Assembly: GCF_015752285.1 (NCBI RefSeq)
Contig: NZ_JADOUY010000001.1
Span: 248,001-312,000, forward strand
Direction of reading: 5' to 3'
Origin: Mycetocola_A sp015752285
GTDB taxonomy: Bacteria > Actinomycetota > Actinomycetes > Actinomycetales > Microbacteriaceae
Length of the DNA: 64,000 nt
The translations under genes were made by a program, and so were the position numbers. Of this stretch, positions 26,625-34,399 are shown piece by piece; positions within the stretch are counted from its first letter, which is position 1; every line of letters begins with the position of its first letter. Below the pieces are notes generated by a model. That model was given only the letters and a program-made list of their open reading frames with translations. It was not told where the DNA came from and made no database searches.

Positions 26625-27050
26625 ATGCTTCGGGGGCTGACGACAACGGTTCTGTTCGCTGACGACGTGGAGAAGGCCGGTGAGTGGTACACCGAGGTCC
26701 TCGGCATCGGCCCGTACTTCGCCCGCCCTGAGACCGGCCCGCCCGGGTACCTCGAGTTCCGGATCGGCGACTACCAGCACGAGCTGGGTCTGCTCGATCG
26801 ACGGTACTCGCCGCATTCGTCGACCGAGGTTGGTGGCCTGATCGCCTATTGGCACGTTGACGACGTCGAGGCTGCCATGACGCGGCTGCTGTCGCTCGGT
26901 GCGACGCTGCACGAGGACGTCACGACGAGAGGGCCCGGCTTCGTCACCGGGTCGGTCATCGACCCGTTCGGCAACATCCTCGGGGTCATGTACAACGCGC
27001 ATTACCTCGAGATCCTCGAGTTACGAAGCGGATCGACGCTGGGCGGATGA
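26625..27050 (+). CDS. VOC-family protein (glyoxalase/bleomycin-resistance fold)
   Basis: This 141-residue protein shows the VOC beta-alpha-beta-beta-beta pattern twice: LRGLTTTVLFADDVEKAGEWYTEVLGIGP at the start and GLIAYWHVDDVEAAMTRLLSLGAT in the second half, ending SVIDPFGNILGVMYNAHY. The likely metal-site residues (His/Glu) are not fully clear, so enzymatic type is unknown. ATG 26625 is chosen because GAGAGGAG lies 5 bases upstream; an upstream in-frame ATG gives an implausible N-terminus. It overlaps the next gene (ATGA), making a coupled operon. Confidence 0.87.
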   Translation: MLRGLTTTVLFADDVEKAGEWYTEVLGIGPYFARPETGPPGYLEFRIGDYQHELGLLDRRYSPHSSTEVGGLIAYWHVDDVEAAMTRLLSLGATLHEDVTTRGPGFVTGSVIDPFGNILGVMYNAHYLEILELRSGSTLGG

Positions 27051-27625
27051 TGGCGGTCGAACAGCCGACACTGCGCTTCGATGGGCCTGACGACTTTCGT
27101 GCCTGGATCGAGGAGAATCAGGAGACCTCCAACGGAATCTGGCTGGTGATGGCCAAAAAAGGGTCGGGGCAGACCACCATCACCTACGCGGAAGCACTCG
27201 ACGTCGCCCTCGCCTTCGGGTGGATCGACGGACAGGCCAAACGCGTCGACGACGCCACCTACGTGCAGAGGTTCACGCCCCGGCGAGCGCGGAGCCCCTG
27301 GTCGCTTCGCAATGTGGGCACGGCTGAGGCGATGATCGCCGACGGGCGGATGCAACCGCGTGGGTTGGCGGAGGTCGAGCGGGCTCGCGCAGACGGTCGC
27401 TGGGAACGGGCGTATGCGGGCCCGAAAACCGCGGAGCCGCACCCGGACTTTCTGGCAGCGCTGGCTGAGAACGCCGATGCCGCCGCATTCTTCGAGACCC
27501 TCAACAGCCAGAACCGATTTGCCGTGTACTACCGGATCCAGGATGCCAAGAGACCGGAAACACGAGCCAGGCGGATCGCCGCGTTCGTCGAGCAGCTCGC
27601 TCGCGGTGAGAAGTTCTACGGGTGA
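27047..27625 (+). CDS. YdeI/OmpD-associated family protein
   Basis: This 192-residue protein belongs to the YdeI/OmpD-associated (DUF1905-linked) family: RFDGPDDFRAWIEENQETSNGIWLVMAKK at the start, the central TYAEALDVALAFGWIDGQAKRVDD and FTPRRARSPWSLRN, and a C-terminal helical region ending RGEKFYG. In Gram-negatives YdeI is linked to stress and antimicrobial peptide tolerance; here the function is unknown. It overlaps both neighbours by 4 bp (ATGA and GTGA), so VOC-YdeI-methyltransferase is one operon. Confidence 0.88.
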   Translation: MMAVEQPTLRFDGPDDFRAWIEENQETSNGIWLVMAKKGSGQTTITYAEALDVALAFGWIDGQAKRVDDATYVQRFTPRRARSPWSLRNVGTAEAMIADGRMQPRGLAEVERARADGRWERAYAGPKTAEPHPDFLAALAENADAAAFFETLNSQNRFAVYYRIQDAKRPETRARRIAAFVEQLARGEKFYG

Positions 27626-28473
27626 CGGGAGTTTTCGGTCACGAGACACCAGAACGTGCTCAACCGGTGTCCGGCTCCGGCGATCACGGGGCGCTTTTCG
27701 GGATCTCGCTTCAGGAGGTCGTCGATCAGCTCCGGGAAGCCGGATGCGTGTTCGCCGAGGACGAGGCCGGACTGCTCGCCGAGGCGGCAGCGGACCGGGT
27801 CGAACTGAACGCGCTCATCGTCCGTCGTATCGGCGGGGAACCGCTCGAGTACATCCTCGGCTGGGCTGAGTTCTGCGGTCTTCGCGTGCGCGTGGGGCCA
27901 GGGGTCTTCGTCCCGCGGCGACGCACCGCCTTTCTCGTGGCGCTCGGGGCGTCGCTCGTGGCCGGACGCGGGCATCCGGTTGTCGTCGACGTGTGCTGCG
28001 GAAGCGGCGCGATCGCGGCCGCGCTTGCCACACGCGTACCGGAGGCCGAGCTGTACGCGACCGATATCGACGCTGCTGCTGTCGCGTGTGCGCGCGAGAA
28101 CCTCGCTGGCGCCGGCGCGGTGATGCTCGGCGACCTCTTTTCAGCGCTGCCGGCCGGGTTGCGTGGACGGGTCGATCTTCTCGTCGCGAACGCTCCCTAC
28201 GTACCGACGGCTGCGATCGAGACGATGCCGAGGGAAGCCAGGCTGCACGAAGCTCGCGCGACACTCGACGGAGGACAGGACGGACTCGACCTCCACCGCC
28301 GGATTGCCGCCGAGGCATCCGACTGGCTGCGAGCGAGCGGTTCGCTCCTTCTCGAGACGAGCGATGTGCAGGCGGCTCGCACCGCCGACCTCGTTTCGCG
28401 CGCGGGTTTCACTGCTGTGATCGAACGCTCGGAGCGATTCGACGCCACGGTCGTGACCGGGACGCTTTCCTGA
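27622..28473 (+). CDS. PrmC-related N5-glutamine methyltransferase-like protein
   Basis: This 283-residue SAM methyltransferase resembles HemK/PrmC. An N-terminal helical domain (30-90) ends in GGEPLEYILGWAEFCGLRVRV. A Rossmann SAM-binding motif VVVDVCCGSGAIAAALATRV follows, and then NAPYVPTAAIETMPREA. True PrmC enzymes have NPPY; here the motif is NAPY, which matches the PrmC-related subfamily of unknown substrate rather than the release-factor enzyme. The start GTG overlaps the previous stop. Confidence 0.87.
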   Translation: MTGVFGHETPERAQPVSGSGDHGALFGISLQEVVDQLREAGCVFAEDEAGLLAEAAADRVELNALIVRRIGGEPLEYILGWAEFCGLRVRVGPGVFVPRRRTAFLVALGASLVAGRGHPVVVDVCCGSGAIAAALATRVPEAELYATDIDAAAVACARENLAGAGAVMLGDLFSALPAGLRGRVDLLVANAPYVPTAAIETMPREARLHEARATLDGGQDGLDLHRRIAAEASDWLRASGSLLLETSDVQAARTADLVSRAGFTAVIERSERFDATVVTGTLS

Positions 28474-28565
28474 CCGTCGAGCATTCGAGAGTGCAGTTGC
28501 GCACCCAAAATCCTGGGGAACGGCCGTTTTGAGGTCGAAACTGCTCCCTCGCGGTTCGGAACGAC
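28474..28565. other. Short intergenic spacer between convergent genes
   Basis: This 92-bp spacer separates the methyltransferase from the convergent pentapeptide-repeat gene. It contains the near-complementary segment AACGGCCGTT (28520-28529) but no T-tract, so I do not call a terminator. Confidence 0.4.
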
Positions 28566-29408
28566 TTAGCGCCGCCAGTGCGAGGGACGAGAGACGGATG
28601 GCGGCAGGACTGTCGAGGCATCACCGTGCGCGGCATTGACCTGGAACTGGGTGAGGAACAGTGTCGATCCGAGATCCGCTCCCCCGAGCTCGGTGTCGCG
28701 GAAGTCAGCCCCGATGACGTCGGCGAGCGACAGGTCGCAGGATCGGAGATCGGCGCCGATGAGCCAGGCGCCGCGCAGGGTGGCTCCTCGCAGGTCCTGA
28801 CCCGCGAGGAGCGCCCCCATGAGGTCGGCTCCCGGCTGGATGCCCGCTGCGGCTGTCGAGAGGGTCACCCCTGCCCGCACCAGTTCACTCGCCCGGTGGA
28901 GGATTGGCGCGATCGCGCCTCGGTACTCGTCGAGATCGAGCGAGAGGATGTCGTCGGCGGAGGCCCTGGTCAGCGCCTCCGTCTTCTCGTACGCCCGTTC
29001 CAGGTCGTCGCGGATCGGAGCCGTCTGCGGCATCCCGGCGGCTCCGTCGAGGTACCAGAGCAGTTCCTGAAGCTGACGGACGAGCGGGAACATGCCGAAC
29101 ATCTCCCGGCGCACGTCGGGGTCGTCGCGCCAGCTCGTGCCTCCGAACGTGTGCTGGGTCACCTTTTGCCCGGCCCCGAAACAGTCGAAGACCGTGCAGC
29201 CCTTGAAACCGCGCTGCCTCAGTTCGGGATGGATCACACAGAGGTAGTCCTCGGCGAGGTTGACGCACGGGTCGCCGGCATCCTTCGTGAACGCAAAGTC
29301 TGCCGAGCGGGCGAAGGCGAGGGCAACGCAACAGAGTCCGACGCAGCGGGAACAGTCGGCGCGGAGGCCGCCGCGGCGATCGACCGGGGTCAGCGGGATC
29401 AGATCCAT
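28566..29408 (-). CDS. Pentapeptide-repeat protein with eight-cysteine N-terminal domain
   Basis: This 280-residue protein has two parts. The first 80 residues contain eight cysteines (19, 22, 26, 27, 48, 57, 71, 76) starting DCSRCVGLCC, reminiscent of a zinc- or iron-binding module. Residues 185-255 are pentapeptide repeats of the A(D/N)LxG type (GADLMGALLAGQDLRGATLR, GADLRSCDLSLADVIGADFR). The start ATG has AGGAGG 8 bases upstream. Pentapeptide-repeat proteins form right-handed beta-helices; some shield DNA gyrase. This one has only about 14 repeats, and its role is unknown. Confidence 0.87.
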   Translation of the reverse strand: MDLIPLTPVDRRGGLRADCSRCVGLCCVALAFARSADFAFTKDAGDPCVNLAEDYLCVIHPELRQRGFKGCTVFDCFGAGQKVTQHTFGGTSWRDDPDVRREMFGMFPLVRQLQELLWYLDGAAGMPQTAPIRDDLERAYEKTEALTRASADDILSLDLDEYRGAIAPILHRASELVRAGVTLSTAAAGIQPGADLMGALLAGQDLRGATLRGAWLIGADLRSCDLSLADVIGADFRDTELGGADLGSTLFLTQFQVNAAHGDASTVLPPSVSRPSHWRR

Positions 29409-29546
29409 GGCTAGCCTCCTTCGGTCACCTTCAGTCTGCCATCCGGGCGCGACACCCTCGCAAAATACCGAACAGGGTTGCATGCGCCGGCTGTGGCCGG
29501 GCAGAGAACCCTGTTTCGGTGTTTCGGCTGGGACGCCGGTCGCGGC

Positions 29547-30254
29547 TCAGATGCGCGGCTTGGTTCCTCTGTGCAGGGCGACGATGCCGCCGGTGAGGTT
29601 CTTGTACTTGACCTCGGTCCAGCCGGCGCCTCGCATCCAGGACGCGAGGTCGGCCTGCACCGGCCACGCCTTGATCGAGTCGTTGAGATAGTCGTACGCA
29701 TCGGGATTCGAGCTCGAGAACTTCACCAGCACAGGTGTGACCCGCTTGAGGTAGAAGTCGTACAGCCCCTTCATCACAGGGTGCGGCGGGGTCGAGAACT
29801 CGCAGATCACGATACGGCCACCCGGTTTGGTCACCCGGAACATCTCGGCGATCGCCTTCTTCGGCTCGACGACGTTCCGCAGCCCGAACGAGATCGTCGT
29901 TGCATCGAACTCGTCGTCGGCGAACGGGAGATTCGTGGCATCCGCCTCGACGAACTGCAGGTTGCGCACGCGACCGAATTTCTTGCGACCGACTTCGATC
30001 ATGCCGGGCGAGAAGTCCGCGGCGATGACCGTGGCGCCCGACTTGGCGAGAGAGGCACTCGACGTGCCTGTGCCGGCTGCAAGGTCGAGGATGCGGTCGC
30101 CGGGGTGCGGATCGACGGCCCGCGTCGTCGCCACCCGCCAGAGCTGGTCGTTGCCGACGCTCATCACGGTGTTGGTGCGGTCGTAGTGCGTGGACACCTG
30201 ATCGAACATGGCCGATACCTGCGCGGGCTGCTTGGAAAGATCTGCCTTGTTCAT
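29547..30254 (-). CDS. menG: Demethylmenaquinone methyltransferase
   Basis: This 235-residue class I SAM methyltransferase catalyses the last step of menaquinone synthesis. It matches UbiE/MenG: VSAMFDQVSTHYDRTNTVMS at the N-terminus, ILDLAAGTGTSSASLAKSGA for SAM binding, and ATTISFGLRNVVEPKKAIAE plus GGRIVICEFSTP. The start ATG (MNKADLSKQP) has GGGGAG immediately adjacent; a longer frame upstream carries no family sequence. It is divergent from menF with about 111 bp between, consistent with joint control. Confidence 0.95.
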   Translation of the reverse strand: MNKADLSKQPAQVSAMFDQVSTHYDRTNTVMSVGNDQLWRVATTRAVDPHPGDRILDLAAGTGTSSASLAKSGATVIAADFSPGMIEVGRKKFGRVRNLQFVEADATNLPFADDEFDATTISFGLRNVVEPKKAIAEMFRVTKPGGRIVICEFSTPPHPVMKGLYDFYLKRVTPVLVKFSSSNPDAYDYLNDSIKAWPVQADLASWMRGAGWTEVKYKNLTGGIVALHRGTKPRI

Positions 30255-30365
30255 CTCCCCAGTGTACGACCGCGACCCGAAGGCGGCCGGTGGGTTGCGG
30301 TGCCAGGCAGCATCCGTCAGTCGCCGTGCGGCTGGAGCTCCCGGACCGAGGCGTACGCTGAGAGG

Positions 30366-31625
30366 GTGACTCAACCCGGCACACTCTCGTCCACCGTGCA
30401 GCACCTCATCGTCGAAACCCACCAGGTCGACGACATCCGCTCACTGATCGCCCTCGTCGACCCCCTCGCGCCGCTGCTGTGGCTGCGCAAGGGCTGCGGA
30501 CTCGCCGGGATCGGCGAGGCACTCCGACTCGAGTTCTCCGGGCCGAACCGCATGCAGGATGCCGCAGCCGCCTGGCGCGAGGTCGCTGCAGCCGCGACCG
30601 TGCACGATGCCCTGCGGATGCCCGGCACCGGTCTCGTCGCTTTCGGCACGTTCACGTTCGCCGACCAGTCCGACCAGTCCAGTGTGCTGATCGTTCCTCA
30701 GGCGGTGATCGGGCGACGCGACGGTGTGACCTGGCTGACAAGCATCCGTCTCGACGACGGCCGGACGGATGCCCCGCGGCAGCCGACCGCGACGGCGCTC
30801 GGCCCCGAGTACCGCGTCACGCTCACTCCGGGGGTGGAAACGGCGGCGGGATTCCAGGCGCACGTCGCCGAGGCCGTCGGGCGGATCCTCGAAGGCGACC
30901 TCAGCAAGGTGGTGCTCTCGCGCGACCTCGCCGGTCACATCCCGGCGGATGCCGACCTGCGTCGCGTCGTGTCTGACCTCGCGCTCGGCTACCCGGACTG
31001 CTGGACCTTCGCCGTCGATGGCCTCATCGGGTCCAGCCCTGAAACTCTCGTCGGGGTACAGGACGGTTCCGTCACCGCGCGGGTTCTGGCCGGAACGGCG
31101 TCGCGCGGGGCGGATGCCGAATCCGACCAGCAGGCAGCGGTAAACCTCGTCACCAGTTCGAAAGACCAGGACGAGCACCAGTTCGCGGTGCAGAGCGTGC
31201 TGTCTTCGCTGCGTCCTCACACCTCGCACGTGCTGACGAGCGAGATGCCGTTCACCCTCAAGCTGCCGAACCTGTGGCACCTCGCGACCGACATCGAGGG
31301 CACGCTCACCGACGACGCGACATCCCTCGACCTGATCGACGCGCTGCATCCGACTGCGGCGGTCGCCGGGTCGCCGACGCCGGCTGCGGTTGCCCTCATC
31401 GCCGAGCTGGAACCGTTCGATCGCGGGCGCTACGCGGGACCCGTCGGCTGGGTCGGCGCCGACGGCGACGGCGAATGGGCGATCGCGTTGCGGTGCGCTC
31501 AGGTCGAACCGGGCGGGGACGTCACGGCCTATGCGGGTGGCGGGATCGTCGGCGAATCGGTTCCGGAGAAGGAACTGACCGAAACCCGCATGAAGTTTCG
31601 ACCGATTATCGACGCGTTCGGCTGA
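30366..31625 (+). CDS. menF: Isochorismate synthase
   Basis: This 419-residue chorismate-binding enzyme makes isochorismate from chorismate, the first menaquinone step. Conserved pieces are GRILEGDLSKVVLSRDL, IGSSPETLV, ARVLAGTASRG, SSKDQDEHQFAVQ, the IEGTLTDDATSLDLIDALHPTAAVAGSP block and the C-terminal YAGPVGWV plus AGGGIVGESVPEKELTET. GTG 30366 is taken as start (MTQPGTLSSTVQHL). Adjacent menG and the rest of the men genes make menF more likely than a siderophore-type entC. Confidence 0.93.
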   Translation: MTQPGTLSSTVQHLIVETHQVDDIRSLIALVDPLAPLLWLRKGCGLAGIGEALRLEFSGPNRMQDAAAAWREVAAAATVHDALRMPGTGLVAFGTFTFADQSDQSSVLIVPQAVIGRRDGVTWLTSIRLDDGRTDAPRQPTATALGPEYRVTLTPGVETAAGFQAHVAEAVGRILEGDLSKVVLSRDLAGHIPADADLRRVVSDLALGYPDCWTFAVDGLIGSSPETLVGVQDGSVTARVLAGTASRGADAESDQQAAVNLVTSSKDQDEHQFAVQSVLSSLRPHTSHVLTSEMPFTLKLPNLWHLATDIEGTLTDDATSLDLIDALHPTAAVAGSPTPAAVALIAELEPFDRGRYAGPVGWVGADGDGEWAIALRCAQVEPGGDVTAYAGGGIVGESVPEKELTETRMKFRPIIDAFG

Positions 31626-31654
31626 GTAGGGGTCCTCGGGTCACCGCACCTGGG

Positions 31655-32082
31655 AACGGATGCCACCACGACCGCAACGCTTCATCCGTCACTTACGCGC
31701 ACCTCCCACCCCCAAACCCGCCCCTAACGACGGACGAACGGATGCCCCCCGATCGCAGCGCTTCACGTCACGTACGCGCACCTCCCACCCCCAAACCCGC
31801 CCCTAACGACGGACGAACGGATGCCTCCCGACCCCGACCGGACCGCTTCATCCGTCACTTACGCGCACCTCCCGCCCCCCAAACCCGCCACTAACGACGG
31901 ACGAACGGACGCCACCCCGACCGCAACGCTTCATCCGTCACTTACGCGCACCTCCCGCCCCCAAACCCGCCACTAACGACGGACGAACGGACGCCACCAC
32001 GACCGCAACGCTTCATCCGTCACTTACGCGCACCTCCCGCCCCCAAACCCGCCACTAACGACGGACGAACGAACGCCACCGG
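31655..32082. repeat. Tandem array of five ~83-bp repeats
   Basis: A 705-bp stretch separates menF from the IS element; most of it is this array. Units begin TTCATCCGTCACTTACGCGC at 31681, 31847, 31930 and 32012, with a diverged copy at 31762, so periods are 81, 85, 83 and 82 bp. A partial unit precedes the first. Each unit continues with a C-rich core (ACCTCCCGCCCCCAAACCCG) and ends CTAACGACGGACGAACGGA. TCCGTC near the front pairs with GACGGA near the back, so each unit can form a hairpin; unit 2 has lost the front half. No open reading frame of protein-like composition crosses it. Confidence 0.9.
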
Positions 32083-32255
32083 CCGCGCAACCTCAGGATG
32101 CCGCGAGCCGCGCCCTCTGCTCCTCGACGTCGAAATCCGCCGCAGGCCACTGCGGATCGATCGCCGTCAGCGCCTCGAGCAACAGATTCTGCACAGCGAT
32201 CCGTGCGTACCACTTCTTGTTCGCAGGCACAACGAACCACGGCGCCGCAGCGGTC

Positions 32256-32263
32256 GACGTCCG
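32256..32263. repeat. Target-site duplication, left copy (GACGTCCG)
   Basis: GACGTCCG at 32256-32263 directly abuts the left end of the IS and is repeated at 33654-33661 after the right end. An 8-bp duplication is what IS256-family transposition makes. Confidence 0.93.
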
Positions 32264-33653
32264 GGGACTGTGCATTAAACGGTGTTTCCGGCCTGAATCG
32301 CTGAAGTGAAATTCGGCGGGAAGGTGCCGTGATGACGACACTGGATGTTGTGAGTTCGAAGAAGAAAATGGAGCCGTCGGCTGAGGCCGACGCGGCCCGG
32401 GAACTAGTCCGACTGGCCCAAGAACAGGGCCTGTCATTGACGGGTCCTAACGGCTTGTTGAAGCAGTTCACGAAATCTGTGCTGGAAGCGGCACTGAACG
32501 AGGAAATGACCGGACACCTCGGCCACGAGAAGCATCACGCCGATCCCGGCCGAGAGTCAGCGAACGTGAGAAACGGTTCACGACCCAAAACTGTCCTGAC
32601 GGAGGCGACCGGGCATGTCCAGATCGAGGTCCCCCGAGACCGTGACGGCTCGTTCGAGCCGGTCATCGTAAAGAAGCGCCAGCGGCGCCTGAACGGGGTC
32701 GATGAGATCGTGCTGTCGCTGTATGCGAACGGGCTCACCACCGGTGAGATCAGTGCGCACTTCGCCCAGATCTATGGTGCCTCGGTCTCGAAGGAAACGA
32801 TCTCGAGGATCACCGACAAAGTCATCGAGGAGATGAACGAATGGTCCGCGAGACCCCTCGACGAGGTGTATGCGGCGATCTTCATTGACGCGATCGTCGT
32901 GAAGATCCGTGACGGGCAAGTCGCCAACCGGCCCGTCTATGCGGCAATCGGCGTGACCCTGGCTGGGGAGAAAGACGTCCTCGGGCTGTGGGTGGGAACC
33001 GGTGGTGAGGGGGCGAAGTTCTGGATGAGCGTCCTGACCGACATCAAGAACCGTGGCGTCAAGGACACGTTCTTCCTCGTCTGTGACGGGCTCAAGGGAC
33101 TGCCCGATGTTGTGGCAAACGTGTGGCCACTCACGACGGTGCAAACGTGCATCATCCACCTGATCCGCAACACCTTCAAACTTGCGTCGAAGAAGGACTG
33201 GGACGCTCTGAAACGCGACGTGAAGCCGATCTATACCGCCCCGAACCCGAACGCCGCGAGAGCAGCCTTGGAGGACATGGACGAGAAATGGGGGAAGAAG
33301 TACGCGGCGATCATCCGGCTCTGGAAATCAGCGTGGGAAGAGTTCATCCCGTTCCTGGACTACGACCTCGAGATCCGCACCGTGATCTGCTCCACAAACG
33401 CGATCGAATCCCTCAACGCAAGATACCGGCGCGCGGTTCGCGCCCGGGGTCACTTCCCAACCGAGCAGGCAGCACTGAAGTGCCTGTATCTTGTCACTCG
33501 TAGCCTCGACCCCACCGGTCGTGGCCGCACCCGATGGACAATGCGCTGGAAGCCTGCACTGAACGCGTTCGCCATCACCTTCGCAGACCGCTGGCCGGCC
33601 GCGGAGACCTACTAAATGAAAACCGCCGGAAACACCGTTAATGAGATAGTCCC
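32264..33653 (+). mobile_element. IS256-family insertion sequence, complete, 1390 bp
   Basis: The element is bounded by imperfect terminal inverted repeats of 29 bp (32264-32292 and 33625-33653). They share the ends GGGACT and the inner block ACGGTGTTTCCGGC, and differ at about six positions between. Both ends abut the direct repeat GACGTCCG. It carries one transposase gene with no frameshift. The intact ends and exact duplication suggest a fairly recent insertion into ppk2. Confidence 0.95.
32332..33615 (+). CDS. IS256-family transposase (Mutator-like, DDE)
   Basis: This 427-residue transposase inserts and excises the element by cut-and-paste or copy-out pathways of the IS256 type. The catalytic triad is visible: D186 in IFIDAIVVKI, D252 in FFLVCDGLKGLPDVV, and E359 in STNAIESLNARYRRAVRAR. 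The TCIIHLIRN segment is also conserved. The N-terminal DNA-binding part (EMTGHLGHEKH) is typical. ATG 32332 is used, with GGGAAGG about 7 bases upstream; a GTG one codon earlier is also possible. All motifs are present, so it may be active. Confidence 0.96.
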   Translation: MTTLDVVSSKKKMEPSAEADAARELVRLAQEQGLSLTGPNGLLKQFTKSVLEAALNEEMTGHLGHEKHHADPGRESANVRNGSRPKTVLTEATGHVQIEVPRDRDGSFEPVIVKKRQRRLNGVDEIVLSLYANGLTTGEISAHFAQIYGASVSKETISRITDKVIEEMNEWSARPLDEVYAAIFIDAIVVKIRDGQVANRPVYAAIGVTLAGEKDVLGLWVGTGGEGAKFWMSVLTDIKNRGVKDTFFLVCDGLKGLPDVVANVWPLTTVQTCIIHLIRNTFKLASKKDWDALKRDVKPIYTAPNPNAARAALEDMDEKWGKKYAAIIRLWKSAWEEFIPFLDYDLEIRTVICSTNAIESLNARYRRAVRARGHFPTEQAALKCLYLVTRSLDPTGRGRTRWTMRWKPALNAFAITFADRWPAAETY

Positions 33654-33661
33654 GACGTCCG
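33654..33661. repeat. Target-site duplication, right copy (GACGTCCG)
   Basis: This is the matching 8-bp copy to the right of the IS; see the left copy. Here it encodes part of the PPK2 residues FDRTS. Confidence 0.93.
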
Positions 33662-34399
33662 GTCGAACACGGTCTGGTAGGCGGCCTGATAGTCGCCCCA
33701 CCGCCGGCGTTCGTCGATGTCGCCCGGGTTGAACTTCCAGTGTTTGTCTGCGCGGTCCAGCCGCTCGCCGAGCCGCGCTTTCTGTTCGTCGGCACTGATG
33801 TGCAACATCACTTTCACGATACGGATGCCCCGATCGCTGAGACCCTGCTCGAACTCGGCGATCGCCCCGAAGCGACGTTCGATCTCGGGGTCATCAGCCA
33901 GTCCGCGCACCCGCGCGATGAGCACATCCTCGTAGTGCGACCGGTCGAACACCCCGATGTATCCCGGCTCGGGAGTGCGCCGGGCGATCCGCCACAGGAA
34001 GTCGTGCGAGAGTTCCTCTTCGGTCGGCGCCTTGAACGCTGCGAGCGCAACACCTTGCGGGTCGACCGCGCCGACGACGTGACGCACGATCCCGCCCTTG
34101 CCCGCCGTGTCCATAGCCTGCAGAACAAGCAGAACGGCATCCGTCGCCCCGCCCTTCGACGCCGCGAAGAGGCGCTCCTGCGTCTCGCTCAGGTGGTCCG
34201 CTGCCTTCGCCAGTTCGTGTTTGCCCTCCGATTTGCCTCCGCCGAAACCCGGCGTGGCGTCAGCATCGACGTCGGCGAGCGAGAAGCCGGGCCCGACCCG
34301 GAGAAGAGTCGAAGGGTCCGTTTCCCAGCTGGTGGCGCGCGTCGATGAGCTCATCTGCTCATTGTGGCCGTCGGCGTCGCCGTGCTCAAGAGCGTGCGG

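Larger units (their letters stand above)
32093..34354 (-). pseudogene. ppk2: Polyphosphate kinase 2 gene split by an IS256-family element
   Basis: The 5' part (33654-34354) encodes a class I PPK2: the Walker-type LQAMDTAGKGGIVRHV, then FLWRIARRTPEPGYIGVFDRSHYEDVL and the lid KARLGERLDRADKHWKFNPGD. The 3' part (32093-32263) encodes TAAAPWFVVPANKKWYARIA and the ending EEQRARLAAS. Between them lies a 1390-bp IS with an 8-bp target duplication. Joining the parts after removing the IS and one duplication gives an unbroken 287-residue frame (YQTVFDRTS-TAAAPWF), the usual PPK2 length. As it stands the protein ends in a few IS-encoded residues (GLSH) and lacks the C-terminal lysine-rich active-site segment. 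PPK2 uses polyphosphate to phosphorylate nucleotides. Confidence 0.95.

Noticed and set aside
29411..29546. A small gene or RNA between menG and the pentapeptide-repeat gene
   Set aside because: GCCGGTGCATGC-like words are seen, but there is no convincing hairpin, ribosome site or frame.
31655..32082. CRISPR array
   Set aside because: The units repeat almost entirely (about 82 of 83 bases conserved between the best copies) with no unique spacers, and no cas genes are nearby.
33638..34354. An intact shorter PPK2 protein
   Set aside because: Its last residues come from the insertion sequence, and the missing conserved C-terminal segment is found beyond the IS at 32093-32263.
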